Assembly: GCF_000504165.1 (NCBI RefSeq)
Contig: NZ_AYSE01000005.1
Coordinates: 186,001-250,000 of the forward strand
Origin: Bacillus sp. FJAT-14578
GTDB lineage: Bacteria; Bacillota; Bacilli; Bacillales; Bacillaceae_H
Direction: 5' to 3'
Length of the DNA stretch: 64,000 nucleotides
Part shown: positions 26,615-36,500 of the stretch, in pieces
How positions within the stretch are numbered: position 1 is the stretch's first letter
How the letters are laid out: each line of letters starts with the position of its first letter
The notes under the pieces: model-generated
What the model saw: only the letters and a program-made list of their open reading frames with translations
Told to the model about the DNA's origin: nothing
Database searches by the model: none
Position numbers and translations under genes: made by a program

Positions 26615-26991
26615 ATGTACACCTCAAACCCCAAATTTATATATGACTCGTTCTATGTCGATTCTATGTCGTTTTTATGTCGTTTCTTACTGAAATAAGT
26701 CTAACATAAAAGTCAGAATAGTTATTTTACAGTTATGTAACAAAATAGTGTCATAGGAAAATAAACCCCTTCATATATTAATCCTGTTGGTTATGGGGGA
26801 GAAAGCCTGATGTTATGCGCATTATTTACTAAAAATCTACAAAGTAATGTAAAAAATGTTGAAATATGCTGTAAATAATGTAAAATAAAAGGTAAGGTTT
26901 TCTAGTCGATGTTTCTTTTGGAAAAAATGTAGGAAAATAGGACGGACACAAAATGTCCATATATTCATCTATTTACCAGTTTTTAAAAATA
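26615..26991. other. Long AT-rich spacer between divergent surface genes
   Basis: No gene is seen. It holds the upstream region of the NlpC-SLH gene (minus) and the upstream flank of the S-layer promoter (plus), with A/T tracts that could act as an UP element. No hairpin stands out. Confidence 0.35.
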
Positions 26992-27020
26992 TTGACAATA
27001 AACCTGTGACTATCTATACT
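26992..27020 (+). promoter_or_regulatory. Near-consensus sigma-A promoter of the S-layer gene
   Basis: TTGACA (26992-26997) and TATACT (27015-27020) are separated by exactly 17 bases, with A/T tracts upstream. The resulting leader is about 110 bases, long for a housekeeping gene and typical of stable S-layer mRNAs. Confidence 0.85.
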
Positions 27021-27135
27021 ATTATTTGTAATTGTTAGTGGACTGTTATTGAGAGAAAAAGAGATACATAGATAAAAAGACTCTTAATGTCAGTTTGAAA
27101 TACTTTTTTAACTTACCAAGGGAGGAAATAACTCA

Positions 27136-30100
27136 ATGGCTTACCAACCAAAGTCTTATCGTAAATTCGTAGCTGGTGCTGTAACAGCATCTTTCGTTGC
27201 AACTGCAATCGCACCAGCAGCAAGTGCAGCAGCATCTTTCACTGATGTTCCTGCAGGTCACCAATTCGAAGAAGCAATCAACGCTTTAGCAGCAGACGGA
27301 ATTTTCATCGGTCAAGGTGGAAAATTCGACATGTACGGTGAATTAACTCGCCGTCAAGCTGCAGTTGTATTCTCTCGCTTAATCGAAGGCGAAGGCAAAA
27401 TGGAGCAAGTATTCTCTGACGTTCCTACAACTGACGGTGAATTAACAAAAGCTGCTTACGAAGTAAACGCAGCTGGCGTTATGACAGGTGCTAACGGCAA
27501 ATTAATGCCTTACAACAAATTAACTCGTCAACAAATGGCGAAAATCATCGTTGAACACTATGACTTAAAACCTGTTGAAGGTTCTACAGTTGAATTAAAA
27601 GACTTAGACAAAGCTGACGCAAGTCTGCGTGACTATATCCAAATCTTAGCTGAAAACGGCATCACTCAAGTTTCTGACGGAAACTTCCGCCCAACTGAAA
27701 CAGTAAAACGCGGCCAATTCGCTGCATTCGTTTACCGTGCAGAACAAGCACGTGTTGGTGAGTTAGCGATTACAAGTGTAACTGCACTTGACGATTCAAA
27801 CCGTTACTTACAAATCGAATTCAACAAAGCAGTATCTGGTCTTGAAGCTTCTGATATCGAAATCAAGGACGCTAAAAAAGGCGACAAATACGGTGTGAAA
27901 GAAGTTAAACTTTCATCTAACGGCAAAATTGCTCAAGTTGAATTGTTTGCAAAAGAAGATGCTGAGTTTGTTCTTAAAGAGAACACTGATTACACAGTAA
28001 CTGTTAACGTTGACGGTAAAAAACTTACAAGCAACTTCTACGCTGCAGCATTCACTGAAGCTCGCGTAGTTGATATCAACGTAGCTGACAGAGAATTCAC
28101 AGCTATTGACGACGAAACAAATGAGAAGGTAGTTATTGAAGTACCTACAGATGTTACATTTGATTTCCAACAAGCAATTGGTGAACTAGTACGTGTATGG
28201 TACAACGATGACAAAGAATTAGTAAAAGCTGAAGTTGTAGATGCATCTGCAAAAACTGATTCAATTGAAATTACAGATGTAGATGAAATTAAACTTCTTT
28301 CAGAAGATAAAAAATATGATATTTCTGATGAAGAGTATGATGATTCAAACGACAAAAAATTCAAATTCTATGTTGACGGAGAAGAAGCAGACATCGAAGA
28401 TTACGTTGATGTAAAATTCAACTTTGCTAAAGTAGGATTTGATAAATCTGGAGACATCGAGTACGTTAGCGCTTATAACCTAGACAAATTCTTAATTGTT
28501 GATAAAGTTGAAGGTGACGAAGTAGTTGGCTACGAAGGTGAAGGAACTGGCGGATCTTTCGATGCTGCTGATGCTACTATCGTTAAAGATAGCAAAGTTA
28601 TCGCTCTTTCTGACCTTAAACAAGGTGATGTATTATTCTTCAGTGAAGATGCAGATGATGAGGACGGATTTGCTGAAGTATTGAGCAACACAGTAACAGG
28701 TGAAATTGATACTGTTTACGATACTGGGATTAAAGTTAACGGTAAAGTTTACAACTTTGACTATAAAGCAGCAGATGTTGAAGATTTCGGATTTGAATAC
28801 ACAACAGGTGCTGTTTACTTAAACGAAGATGGCGAAACTGAAGATATCGATAGCGACATTGCTGAAGAGCTTCAAGCTGCTGGCGAAGTAACACTTTACT
28901 TAGACCGCGCTGGTAACCTTGTATATGTCAAAGGTGCTACAGCTGAGGTTGACAAGCACAATTTATCAGCTCTTGTTACAGACTCTATCGAGTTTGATCA
29001 ATCATTTGGTGAAACTAAAGTTCAAGTAGAAGCTGTTCTTGAAAATGGCGAAGAAATCTTAAAAGAAATCAACCTTGACGATTTAGATACAGTTACAGTT
29101 AACGGACAAGAGTATGACATCGACAATGATGATACTGCTACTGATAATGATGATAAAGTAGTTAAAGTTTACGATGCTGATGCTGGTGCTGGTACTGATT
29201 ATTATCTTGGAGTGTTTGAAGGTAAAAATTCAGCATCACCAATTTCTAATGCTCACCGTATCGATTTAGATGGAGTAGATGGCAAGTTAGTGAAATTACA
29301 ACTAGATGAAGATGAGAATGTTACAGATGTTGAAATCTTCACATCTGGTACTACTAAAGAGGGTGTTAAAACTTCAACTTCAACTGTTGAAGCTGGTGAT
29401 AGCTACATCGATGGTAAAAAATTAACATCTAACACAGTTGTATTTGATGCAACAGATGGCTATGATGAAAATGGCGTACTTGAAGATGTTGATGCTGATG
29501 ATGTGACTGTTACAACATGGGGAGAGTACGAAGGTTCTGACTTCGATCATTCAACATTCATCTACAATGATGATAACGAGATTGTTGCATTAAGTATCAA
29601 CGCTACAACAACAGAAGATACAACAGAAGAAGGTGCTGTTGTTACTGAAGTGCTTCGCAACACTGACAAGGAAATCACTGAAATTACTGCATTTGTAAAC
29701 GGTGCAGCAAAAACATATCAAGTTGACGAAGTGAAAAATGCTGATATTAAAGAAGGTTCTGTAGTTGTTTTCGAATTTGATGAAAATAATGATGAACTAG
29801 TTAAAGCAATCACAGTAGACTCTGATGAATCTTTCATTGTTAAAGATTTAATCGTTGCTACTGATGGCGTTGACGTAGGTAAGAGAGAAGTTACATTCGT
29901 TGACGATTCTGTTTACAAACTTGTTAGCGGTGGATTAGTTCTTGATGCAACAGATCCTACTGATATCTCTGAAGAATCTCTAAGCGATCTTCGAGATGCA
30001 AATATCAAAGTAACTGTTGTATTAGACGAAGAAGATTCTACATTCGCTAAGTACTTCGTATTCGAGGATATTACAGCAAGTGAATATAACACTTTAAAAC

Positions 30101-30669
30101 TTACTCAAGATGTTGATAATGATGCACCTGTAGCGAAAACAGGTTTAAACACAACTGTTAATGAAGGAGCTGCTAACCTAACTTACTCTGCTTCTGACTT
30201 AGCTACAGATGCTGACGGTAATGCATTATCTATCGTTTCTGGTTCAGTTTCATCTACTAACCAAACTGCTGCGACAGCATCTATCGTAGGTGGAAGTTTA
30301 GTAGTTGACGTTGCTGACAGTGTTACTGCTAATGCAACAACTACAATCACAGCTCAAGTAACTGATGGCGGTAAAACTGGTACTGTTACGTTTACTGTGA
30401 CTGTAAACAATGTACCTACAGCTGCAGAATTATTAGCAGCAGCAAAAGCAGATGCTCAAACAGCAAAAACAGATGCTCAAACAGCACAAACTGCTTACAC
30501 TACAGCTGGGGGTCTTAATACAGCTCAAGTGTATACAGATGTAACAGCTGCAATTACTGCGCTTGATACAGCAGTTGCTAGTGATGTAACAGCTGATATT
30601 GAAACTGCAACAGCAGCACTTGAAACTGCAACAGCAGCACTTGAAACTGCAACAACACAATTACCGTAA
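27136..30669 (+). CDS. Major-type S-layer protein with three N-terminal SLH domains
   Basis: A 1177-aa surface protein: signal peptide (about 1-31, ending ASA), three SLH repeats (about 33-205; LTRRQ, LTRQQ, VKRGQ), an extended acidic beta-rich region, an Ig/cadherin-like stretch (about 995-1090) and an Ala/Thr-rich C terminus with short direct repeats (TAALETA twice). Codon choice is strongly restricted (GAA, GTA/GTT, TTA, AAC and CAA preferred), unlike neighbouring enzymes, which points to very high expression. It has a near-consensus promoter and AGGGAGG before the ATG. The N terminus (SYRKFVAGAVTAS) is nearly the same as those of the S-layer genes at 57.2 and 62.0 kb. SLH domains bind the pyruvylated secondary wall polymer; export is probably via SecA2/SlaP. 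This and the 57-kb gene are the best candidates for the main lattice proteins. Confidence 0.93.
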   Translation: MAYQPKSYRKFVAGAVTASFVATAIAPAASAAASFTDVPAGHQFEEAINALAADGIFIGQGGKFDMYGELTRRQAAVVFSRLIEGEGKMEQVFSDVPTTDGELTKAAYEVNAAGVMTGANGKLMPYNKLTRQQMAKIIVEHYDLKPVEGSTVELKDLDKADASLRDYIQILAENGITQVSDGNFRPTETVKRGQFAAFVYRAEQARVGELAITSVTALDDSNRYLQIEFNKAVSGLEASDIEIKDAKKGDKYGVKEVKLSSNGKIAQVELFAKEDAEFVLKENTDYTVTVNVDGKKLTSNFYAAAFTEARVVDINVADREFTAIDDETNEKVVIEVPTDVTFDFQQAIGELVRVWYNDDKELVKAEVVDASAKTDSIEITDVDEIKLLSEDKKYDISDEEYDDSNDKKFKFYVDGEEADIEDYVDVKFNFAKVGFDKSGDIEYVSAYNLDKFLIVDKVEGDEVVGYEGEGTGGSFDAADATIVKDSKVIALSDLKQGDVLFFSEDADDEDGFAEVLSNTVTGEIDTVYDTGIKVNGKVYNFDYKAADVEDFGFEYTTGAVYLNEDGETEDIDSDIAEELQAAGEVTLYLDRAGNLVYVKGATAEVDKHNLSALVTDSIEFDQSFGETKVQVEAVLENGEEILKEINLDDLDTVTVNGQEYDIDNDDTATDNDDKVVKVYDADAGAGTDYYLGVFEGKNSASPISNAHRIDLDGVDGKLVKLQLDEDENVTDVEIFTSGTTKEGVKTSTSTVEAGDSYIDGKKLTSNTVVFDATDGYDENGVLEDVDADDVTVTTWGEYEGSDFDHSTFIYNDDNEIVALSINATTTEDTTEEGAVVTEVLRNTDKEITEITAFVNGAAKTYQVDEVKNADIKEGSVVVFEFDENNDELVKAITVDSDESFIVKDLIVATDGVDVGKREVTFVDDSVYKLVSGGLVLDATDPTDISEESLSDLRDANIKVTVVLDEEDSTFAKYFVFEDITASEYNTLKLTQDVDNDAPVAKTGLNTTVNEGAANLTYSASDLATDADGNALSIVSGSVSSTNQTAATASIVGGSLVVDVADSVTANATTTITAQVTDGGKTGTVTFTVTVNNVPTAAELLAAAKADAQTAKTDAQTAQTAYTTAGGLNTAQVYTDVTAAITALDTAVASDVTADIETATAALETATAALETATTQLP

Positions 30670-30699
30670 ACAAATCCTATTAGGATAGTATTTAAGGTA

Positions 30700-30730
30700 G
30701 GTGCCAGTCACCATCCGAAGATTGTCGAAA
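30700..30730 (-). repeat. 0A-box/mini-palindrome element, copy 1
   Basis: The plus strand reads GGTGCCAGTCACC ... TTGTCGAAA, the reverse orientation of the copies at 33.4, 44.4 and 47.5 kb. TGTCGAA matches the core of a Spo0A box. It overlaps the start of the S-layer terminator. Confidence 0.7.
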
Positions 30731-30769
30731 AGTCTCATGGAGAGAAATCTCTGTGAGGCTTTTCTTTTT
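30728..30769 (+). terminator. Terminator of the S-layer gene
   Basis: AAAAG.CTCA pairs with TGAG.CTTTT around an inner GAGA/TCTC stem, followed by CTTTTTG. Its first arm uses the end of the repeat element. Confidence 0.8.
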
Positions 30770-30882
30770 GTATTTTCAGAGGAATGATCGACTAGAAATA
30801 TACTAGAATGGAACTGCAGTTGAATATTGTGAGGGTGGTTGGTTGTTGCTCTTCTTTCCGGTTTGGAAAGGAGGTGATAATC

Positions 30883-31026
30883 ATGGAAACATTTCTTGAA
30901 TTTCTACGAGAGATTCTGAAGGGGATTGTACGCGAAGTGAGTGCTTATTTCTTTCGGAAGAACGTTTTAGAAAACAAGAAAACCACCCCTCGCCGTCGCA
31001 AGCATAAGGGTGGTTCTCAAAGATAA
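30883..31026 (+). CDS. Small amphipathic peptide, possible type I toxin
   Basis: A 47-codon frame starts at an ATG behind a perfect AAAGGAGGTGAT site. The peptide has an N-terminal amphipathic or weakly hydrophobic helix (FLEFLREILKGIVREVSAYFF) and a basic tail rich in Lys/Arg. The 3' part of the coding sequence itself forms a hairpin (AACCACCCCT with AAGGGTGGTT, 30981-31015), followed by a second CAACC/GGTTG repeat and a strong terminator. That gene-hairpin-hairpin-terminator layout recalls small holin-like/TxpA-type toxins of Firmicutes, whose antisense RNA overlaps the 3' end. I infer a possible toxin-antitoxin unit; I cannot point to the antisense promoter. A GTG three codons upstream is an alternative start. 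Confidence 0.55.
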   Translation: METFLEFLREILKGIVREVSAYFFRKNVLENKKTTPRRRKHKGGSQR

Positions 31027-31070
31027 ACGTAGATTTTGACAACCACCACCCTGACGGTAGAGGTTGCAGG

Positions 31071-31100
31071 GAGAAGTGTTACCAGCACTTCTCTTTTTTT
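31071..31100 (+). terminator. Terminator of the small peptide gene
   Basis: GAGAAGTG and CACTTCTC flank a 7-base loop, followed by T7. Confidence 0.9.
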
Positions 31101-31169
31101 ATTATATTCTTATTATACATACAATAACCTATAAATAAAAGCAGGATGGGCGGTTTAAGGAGAGTGAAA

Positions 31170-31745
31170 CTATATGATTACCTCAGGGATCTCTTCTTGT
31201 TCTTCTGCTTTGACATAATCGCAATATTTTCTTTGTTTTTCCATAAGGGAGCCATCAAAACAGTCCAGAATCAATTCCTTACATAGAAATGGGGGAACTT
31301 TCTTTTGGTTTGTGAAATATCGAAAGCTACTCCAAGGGTAATGTTCAGGTGTCTTAACCATCTTCGCTTCTAAAGGGTTAAGGTGAATGTAACGGCTGAC
31401 GGCCAGCATTCCCTGCGGTCCATCAATGATTTTGCTGTAATATCTCTTTTCGAATACATGTCCGCACAGACGGTAGCGCGCATTATAGTAATTAGCGTAC
31501 CGCTTATTCACAAGAGCCATCACCTTCGATATATGTTCCTCTTGTGAGCGTAGTTGCAGATGATAATGGTTGGTCATGAAGCAATATGAAGCCAGTTCAA
31601 AAGGGGTTTTTTCATGTGTTTGTGAAAGGGTATGAAGAAAAACCTGAAAATCTCGTTGATCTTGAAATAGCGGATCTCGTCTGTTCCCTCGGCTTACAAT
31701 ATGATAAAACGCATCGGGTACCCAGGTTCTTTTTATTCTACCCAT
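31170..31745 (-). CDS. REP-associated tyrosine transposase (Y1/HUH superfamily)
   Basis: A 191-aa protein of the TnpA-REP (RAYT) group of HUH endonucleases. The metal-binding HUH motif is visible as HYH in MTNHYHLQL, and the family segment SRYIHLNP follows. The short basic N terminus (MGRIKRTW.PDAFYHIVSRG) is typical. RAYTs are single-copy, domesticated relatives of IS200/IS605 transposases that act on short palindromic REP sequences. Here GGTGACTGGCACC-type mini-palindromes occur nearby (30.7, 33.4, 44.4, 47.5, 59.9 kb) and are candidate substrates. Its ATG lies inside the last codons of the comM-like pseudogene (8-base overlap), so it may be translated by coupling. No terminal inverted repeats or target duplication mark it as a complete insertion sequence. 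Confidence 0.88.
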   Translation of the reverse strand: MGRIKRTWVPDAFYHIVSRGNRRDPLFQDQRDFQVFLHTLSQTHEKTPFELASYCFMTNHYHLQLRSQEEHISKVMALVNKRYANYYNARYRLCGHVFEKRYYSKIIDGPQGMLAVSRYIHLNPLEAKMVKTPEHYPWSSFRYFTNQKKVPPFLCKELILDCFDGSLMEKQRKYCDYVKAEEQEEIPEVII

Positions 31746-33287
31746 TGTGCCACTTCGCTTTTCCTTTTCTTTTTTCCACGGTGTTCGCTCTTCTTAAGGA
31801 CATTGCTTCCCAAATGGCTTTATCTGAAATGGCCGCTTCTCCTTCTAAGTCCGAAATCGTTCGAGCGAGGCGGACAATTTTCGTTTGGACGCGATTGCTC
31901 CAGTGCTGCTTGCTGGAAACTTGCTGCAGTATTTTTCGCTGACCGGAAGTAAGTGGCTGTAATTCTAACAGCTGTTCATATGGTACATATCCATTACATA
32001 TTTCTTGTCCGTAACGTTTGTATTGTTGTTCCCTGGCCCTCATAATTCGGTCTCTCATAACAGTAGATGTTTCAACAGATTGATTCGCTTCTTTATCTAA
32101 GTTGACTGGCTGCAGTTGCAGTAAAATGTCCATCCGATCATAAATGGGACCGGATATCCGATTTTGATAGGCTTGAATTTGCTTATCGGTACATGTGCAG
32201 TAGTGTGTTCTCGAATATAAGTGGCCGCACGGACATGGATTCATGGCTCCAATTAAAATGAAGCGGACCGGATATGTGACGGTTGAATGAGTACAGCTGA
32301 TGGTAATGTTGCCGGATTGAAGGGGCTGTCGCAGCATGTCCAGCGTTTTCTTCGTAAATTCAGCCATTTCATCTAAAAAGAGCACGCCTCGGTGAGCCAG
32401 TGAGACTTCGCCTGGTTTTGGGTAAGAGCCTCCGCCGACAATGGAGACGGAAGAAGCGGAATGGTGAGGCTGACGAAACGGCGGGAAATGAAAAGTGAGA
32501 GGAGATGCATGAGCAAGTTGATACAAACTCATCATTTCTAATTGAGCTTCTGTTGTTAAAGCAGGGAGGATGGAAGGAAACGTTTCAGCCAGCAAACTTT
32601 TCCCGCAGCCAGGGGGCCTGTCATTAACACGTGGTGAGCCCCTGCCGCGGCAATTTCCAATGCGCGCTTTGCTTGTTGATGACCGTAAATATTTTGAAAA
32701 TCATTGGGATAGGTGAGTTGCTTCTGTAAAAGTATAGGGTGATGTGAATCTGAAGTGAAATTCAATGCAGTTTGTTTTTCGCCTTTTAACATTTGAATGA
32801 CATCATGAAGGGTAGCCGCAGGAAAACACTCAATATCCTGGATTTGATGGATAGGTAATAGAGGGTCGAATGGGAGAAATATTCTCTTGACTCCTTGTGC
32901 TTTTGCGGCAAGGACAGCTGGTAAGAGACCATCGATGACTTGGAGTGAACCGTCGAGGGATAAGGCTCCTAAGAATGCGGTATCCGAAGGGATGGGTTGA
33001 GGAAAATGATTCAAGGCTTTTAAAATCCCGATGGCCATCGCTAAATCAAACATCGGTCCATTCTTCTTTTGTTCGGAGGGAGATAAATTGACAACAATCT
33101 TTTTGTCTGAAAGCTGACATTTCAGGAAATGCAAAGCTACCAGCACACGCTCTTTCGATTCTTTCACTGAAGCGTCGGGAAGGCCGACAATGACCATCGA
33201 AGGTTTATCAGGAACAATATGAACTTCCACTTGCACTCGATAACCCTCCATCCCTTTTAATCCAATACTCAAAATTTTGGCATGCAA
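31738..33287 (-). pseudogene. comM: Frameshifted ComM/YifB-family Mg-chelatase-like AAA+ ATPase
   Basis: Two overlapping frames together give a full YifB/ComM protein of about 515 residues. The N-terminal half (IL.IGLKGMEGYRVQVEVHI, VGLPDASVKESKERV) has the Lon-like fold. The C-terminal half carries LFLDEMAEF (Walker B), the zinc-like Cys cluster CPCGH...CTC and the C-terminal helical domain. They join at the P-loop: the coding strand has five C (32612-32616 as G on plus) where six would restore GPPGCGKS in frame. The gene is therefore broken inside Walker A, or the base call is wrong. The likely start is TTG at 33287, 6-7 bases after AGGAGG; the ATG further upstream lies before that site. 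ComM proteins act as hexameric helicases in natural transformation. Confidence 0.85.
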
Positions 33288-33377
33288 ATGTATACCTCCT
33301 ATCATTTTATAAAGTGGACATTCACCTCTATCATATCTGCTGGGATAAAGGTCTTCAATAAAAGAGGAGGGGAAACC

Positions 33378-33406
33378 TTTCGACAAAGTTCAGGTGGTGA
33401 CTGGAA
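33378..33406 (+). repeat. 0A-box/mini-palindrome element, copy 2
   Basis: TTTCGACA ... GGTGGTGACTGGAAC, located about 100 bases upstream of the SLH gene start at 33510. One base differs from the consensus palindrome end (GGAAC for GGCAC). Confidence 0.65.
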
Positions 33407-33509
33407 CTTTTTTAAATAAAAGTAAAATATTCCATAAATATACTTTAGTATGATAAAATAGTAATGGTCATAAAAGACTATTATTAGATCTTTAATCACA
33501 TTTAAGGGT

Positions 33510-36500
33510 ATGGAGGTACATATGTCTTACAAATCAAAATCTTATCAAAAGTTTTTAGGGACATCCGTTTCGGCTACTGTTGTGGCGAGTGCATTGATTC
33601 CTGGAGCGGTGCCGGCAGTCCAAGCTGCTGAAACATCTTTTTCAGATGTGAAATCAAATGATTATTTTTCCGCGGCTGTAAAAGATTTATCAGATCGTAA
33701 CATCATTAAAGGCTATGAAGATGGGACATTTCGTCCATATCAGACAGTGACACGTGCTCAAGCAGCGAAAATGTTGGCGCTGACTTTAGGACTGGAGCTT
33801 TCTAATGTGAAAAATCCTGGGTTTACCGATGTGAAAACATCTGATTGGTATTATGGCCCTGTTGCGGCATTAGTGAGTGCTGGAATCATTAAGGGTTATG
33901 ATGATAAAACATTCCGTCCGAATGAAACATTAACGCGTGCCCAAATGGCTAAAATTATTGCATTAGGCTTTGACTTAGGTGAAACTTCTGATAATAAATT
34001 CTCGGATGTAAAGAAAGATGATTGGTTTGCCGGTTATGTTGGATCTTTAATCGAAAAAGACATTACAACGGGGACAACCCCAACGACTTTCTCGCCGAAT
34101 AAAAACATTACCCGTGGCCAAATGGCGGCGTTTATTTACCGTACAGAACAAGCGAAAAAGCCAGTTGCTAAAAAACAAAAAATTGAAAACATTGAAGAAT
34201 CACAGATTACAATAGCTGGAATTTCTTATAAAGTCGAAGAGGGAGTAAAACCGCTTTTACATGTAGGAAATAAAACCGCACTAAAGGACGCATTAATTAG
34301 TTTTGAAGAAACGAATGGGACAATTACAAAGGTTACATCATTAGAACTAAGCGCAAGTGCAAATTCTACTAAAGAGAAAGTGATTTTTGACGGACAGAAT
34401 GGAACAATTGATGGTGACTTGACGGTTAACGGTGATTATATCGTAATTGAAAATGTAAAGGTAAAGGGTAACCTTACAATCGGGCAGAACGTAAAAAATA
34501 GTTTTGATTCTAGTAATCTAGTTGTAGAAGGGAAAACGTTTGTATCTACTGAAAATGTGAAGCAGGCTGTTCAGTCAGAACAAACGACTTTTTCTAAAGC
34601 ATTAGCGTACAAAAAAACTGCCGCAGCATCTACAACAGCAAATACAAGCGCTAAGTTTACATTCGATAATACTGTCCTAGGTACAGTGGAAGTATCCAGA
34701 GAAAACATTGAAGTATCTTTAACAGGTAAAACGACGGTAAAAGAAATTGTTATTTCCAAAGAGACTTCCCTCTCAGCTAGTTCAACAATTTCCATTCCTA
34801 CCCTGATTGTTAAGGAGGGGGTTAAAGCTGTTGAATTGGCAGGCAGCATTTCACAGTTAAAATTAGAAACCGAAAATGAAGTGAAGCTATCAGGAAAAGT
34901 AAAAATTAAAGATTTAACCATTACAAACAAAAATGGAAAAATTGAATTAGGGAAAGAAGCGGAAGTCGTCAATATAGATCTTCCAGAAGGTACAAAGGTA
35001 AAAGACATTATTAAAAACTATAATGATGTGAAAGGAAACATCGATAAAGTAGATGGTAAGGCAACATCTACAAATTCATCAGGTAGTTCGTCCAGCAGTG
35101 GAGGCGGTTCTTCACTTAAGTCTGCGCCAGTCTTGTCAGCTGATACTACCGATGTTGAGTTAGGGCAAAATATCGAATTAACATTTACAGAAAATGAAGC
35201 ATGGAGAGGCAAAATCGAGAAAGTATCGATTGAAGGTCATGTGGTTGATACGTCTAAATATACAATTGCAGATGGAAAAATTACTTTAGATAGTAGTTTG
35301 TTTGCATCAGCTCAAAGTTACGATATTGTGGTTGAGGCAGACGGGTATAGAGATGCAACGGTAACACAATTGATTACAGCTGCGAGTACAGGCATTCCGA
35401 GCACTATTTCACAGCCGGGAACATATGGTTCTTCAGATGAAAAACAAACGATTCAAGAAACCCTTACTGTTACAAGCCGAGATGTAACTTTAAAAAATTT
35501 GGTCATTGAAGGTGACCTTGTATTAGCTGAAGGCATTGGTGACGGTGAAGTCTACCTGGATGGAGTCGAGGTTAAAGGGAAAACGATTGTTAAAGGCGGC
35601 GGTGTAAACAGTATCTATTTTAAAGATTCTGTATTAGTAACAGTCATAGTCAATAAAAATGATGGTCGTATTCGAATTGTAGCCCAGGGGGATACGAAAG
35701 TCGTCGATTTACAATTAGAATCTTATGTAGAAGTAGAAGAACAAGATTTGACGAATAATGCACCTGGTTTTACGAATGTTACCTTAACAGCAGGTATTCA
35801 AAACGTAAGCCAAGACTTGCAGATTCAATTAGAAGGGGAATTCGAAACCGTTAACTCCAGAGCTAGAAATGTTCGTATTACATTACCCGAGGGCATAAGT
35901 AATAGTATTGAACAATTAGTTGTAAGTGCTGTAGGAGCGATTGTGAGTGGGGGAGGGAAAGTAGGTACTGCACAAATTAACGCTGAAAATGTACGATTGT
36001 CGCAACTACCTGATAACCTTGTATTAGAGATTCCGAATTCTCCAAACGGCATCGGTTCGGTTAATATTGGCGGTGTTGTGCATGAAGGGAGCTACTCTGC
36101 AGAACGAGAAGCCGCTATAACAGACATTAAAGCAACACAAGGAATGATTGATCTAACCTTCGATAAATTTGTATCGGATTTGACGATTGATGATTTTGAA
36201 ATAACGGCATCCATTAATGGTCAAACAGTCGACTTGGGAGAGATGACTTACAAGCCAACACAGCGCAAAATCTTCTATACACCGATTTTAGATGAAAGTA
36301 ATTTGGGGGAAGAGTTGGAAATTACTGTTGCACCTAAAGAGGGTTCCTTAAAAGTAACTGGAGAAGCCAAAACGGTTAATGTTCCTTTGCAAACTGGTTT
36401 TGAAGGACGGATTACTGATATATTTGGAGTGGGAGTTTCCAATGTTGAAATTCACTTTAGACGGGGCATGAATAATCAAGAAGGAGAGCCGGTTGAAGTT

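Noticed and set aside
30433..30660. Cysteine/serine-rich minus-strand frame at the S-layer 3' end
   Set aside because: Mirror image of the Ala/Thr repeats of the S-layer protein; a composition artefact.
30600..30660. Short direct repeats that might be a CRISPR or tandem-repeat array
   Set aside because: They are in-frame repeats (TAALETA) in a low-complexity protein tail, with no spacers.
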